NCBI GenBank assembly: GCA_003511125.1
Contig: DOJV01000003.1
Location: 1-12,638, forward strand
Reading direction: 5' to 3'
DNA: 12,638 nt
Source of the DNA: Candidatus Uhrbacteria bacterium
GTDB lineage: Bacteria; Patescibacteriota; Patescibacteriia; UBA9934; GWF2-40-263
In this document: positions 12,269 to 12,638 of the stretch, piece by piece
How positions within the stretch are numbered: the first letter of the stretch is position 1
Layout of the letters: the number at the start of each line of letters is the position of its first letter
Translations under genes and position numbers: made by a program
Notes under the pieces: model-generated
What the model saw: the letters and a program-made list of their open reading frames with translations, nothing else
Database searches by the model: none
Told to the model about the DNA's origin: nothing

Positions 12269-12538
12269 CTAGACAATACGATCGAAAACAGCGAGACGCC
12301 GCTCGAGGCGGGCCAAACGCCGGAAAAGCTTGAGACGAACTCGAACCGCCGGCCGATTGAGAAAAGCCCTGACGACATTTTCCAGATCATTGTTCGTAAT
12401 GACCTGGCCCCGCGCCAGCAAAAAAAGTTCTTCGTCAGCGCGGAATTCGAACGGAAGTTCCCTTTCCTGCTCCTGAAGTTCGAGGGCCACGAGGCCGATC
12501 TTGGCGATGATCGATTCACGAGTGTCACGGCGACTCAT
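12269..12538 (-). CDS. Hypothetical protein, 89 aa, helical and basic C-terminus
   Basis: I do not recognise this protein. It begins MSRRDTRESIIAKIGLVALELQEQERELPFEF and appears mostly helical. Residues 64-88 (PAVRVRLKLFRRLARLERRLAVFDR) form a strongly basic amphipathic helix that could bind nucleic acid or a partner; this is inference. No metal site, signal peptide or membrane segment is present. It has a consensus-like promoter, a 5' hairpin, an SD (GGAG at 12547-12550, 8 nt before ATG) and a terminator, the same cassette layout as the 222-aa and 283-aa orphans, with similarly G/C-rich codons. A second minus-strand frame (12238-12528) overlaps; it lacks an SD and is Ser/Arg-biased as expected for a shadow, so I prefer this one. 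Confidence 0.72.
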   Translation of the reverse strand: MSRRDTRESIIAKIGLVALELQEQERELPFEFRADEELFLLARGQVITNNDLENVVRAFLNRPAVRVRLKLFRRLARLERRLAVFDRIV

Positions 12539-12573
12539 CGAAAAAACTCCGTGGTTGATGGTGGTTGGTTCAA

Positions 12574-12623
12574 GTCTTCTGGGAAGACGGGGTATTTTAG
12601 ACCGAAAAAAACCTACTTGTCAA
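12574..12623 (-). promoter_or_regulatory. Promoter and 5'-terminal hairpin of the 89-aa orphan gene
   Basis: On the minus strand a perfect TTGACA (12618-12623) and TAAAAT (12594-12599, five of six) are 18 nt apart. The predicted start near 12587 falls on the hairpin 12574-12588 (GTCTTC/GAAGAC, 3-nt loop), so the RNA should begin with a stem-loop, often a protection against 5'-end-dependent decay. The leader is about 49 nt. Confidence 0.7.
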
Positions 12624-12638
12624 GCAAAACCCGGAAAA

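Noticed and set aside
12238..12528. 96-aa minus-strand protein
   Set aside because: It overlaps the 89-aa frame, which alone has an SD at proper distance; composition is Ser/Arg-biased as in shadow frames.
285..12538. UGA recoding as glycine (Gracilibacteria/SR1-type code)
   Set aside because: The recognised genes are complete without in-frame TGA, end in TAA or TAG where I checked, and need no recoding.

Overview
The window looks like a chromosomal piece of a Candidate Phyla Radiation (Patescibacteria, probably Parcubacteria-like) genome. This is inferred from gene content, single-gene housekeeping units, A/T-rich spacers, near-absence of Shine-Dalgarno (SD) sites at core genes, and many orphan proteins. 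No mobile-element gene, integrase, CRISPR array or rRNA is visible.

Layout. 1-284 holds no gene. 285-2312 (minus) is lepA followed by a 77-aa orphan. 2419-3087 (plus) is an orphan gene with its own promoter, SD and terminator. 3166-4530 (minus) is an MBL-fold/beta-CASP ribonuclease. 4621-5472 (minus) is a 283-aa orphan with CxxC, ending in two tandem terminators. 5618-5980 (plus) carries no ORF but has a strong promoter, a highly structured RNA of about 320 nt whose 3' part folds as a tRNA-like cloverleaf with encoded CCA, and a terminator. 6038-7961 (plus) is rimK-like ATP-grasp ligase then folD, separated by a large palindromic 9-nt repeat. 7849-9445 (minus) is an amino-acid permease followed by a four-helix membrane protein whose end overlaps folD tail to tail. 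9641-12215 (plus) is dnaB, ybaB and recR. 12269-12538 (minus) is an 89-aa orphan.

Two expression styles are visible. Four core genes (lepA, MBL nuclease, permease, dnaB) have a -10 box only 8-11 nt before ATG, so their mRNAs should be nearly leaderless. Three more (folD, ybaB, recR) follow a hairpin and then a G-free, C/A-rich stretch with no SD directly before ATG. Three orphan genes (2419, 5472 and 12538 starts) instead have good SDs, real leaders, hairpin terminators close to the stop codon and more G/C-rich coding sequence; they look like self-contained expression cassettes.

The core genes serve translation (LepA; RimK family), RNA turnover (MBL nuclease), folate one-carbon metabolism (FolD), amino-acid uptake, and DNA replication/repair (DnaB, YbaB, RecR). 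The most promising undescribed item is the structured RNA at 5653-5975: two blocks near its 5' end are complementary (10 bp and 15 bp) to adjoining halves of one stretch in the tRNA-like anticodon arm, in swapped order.
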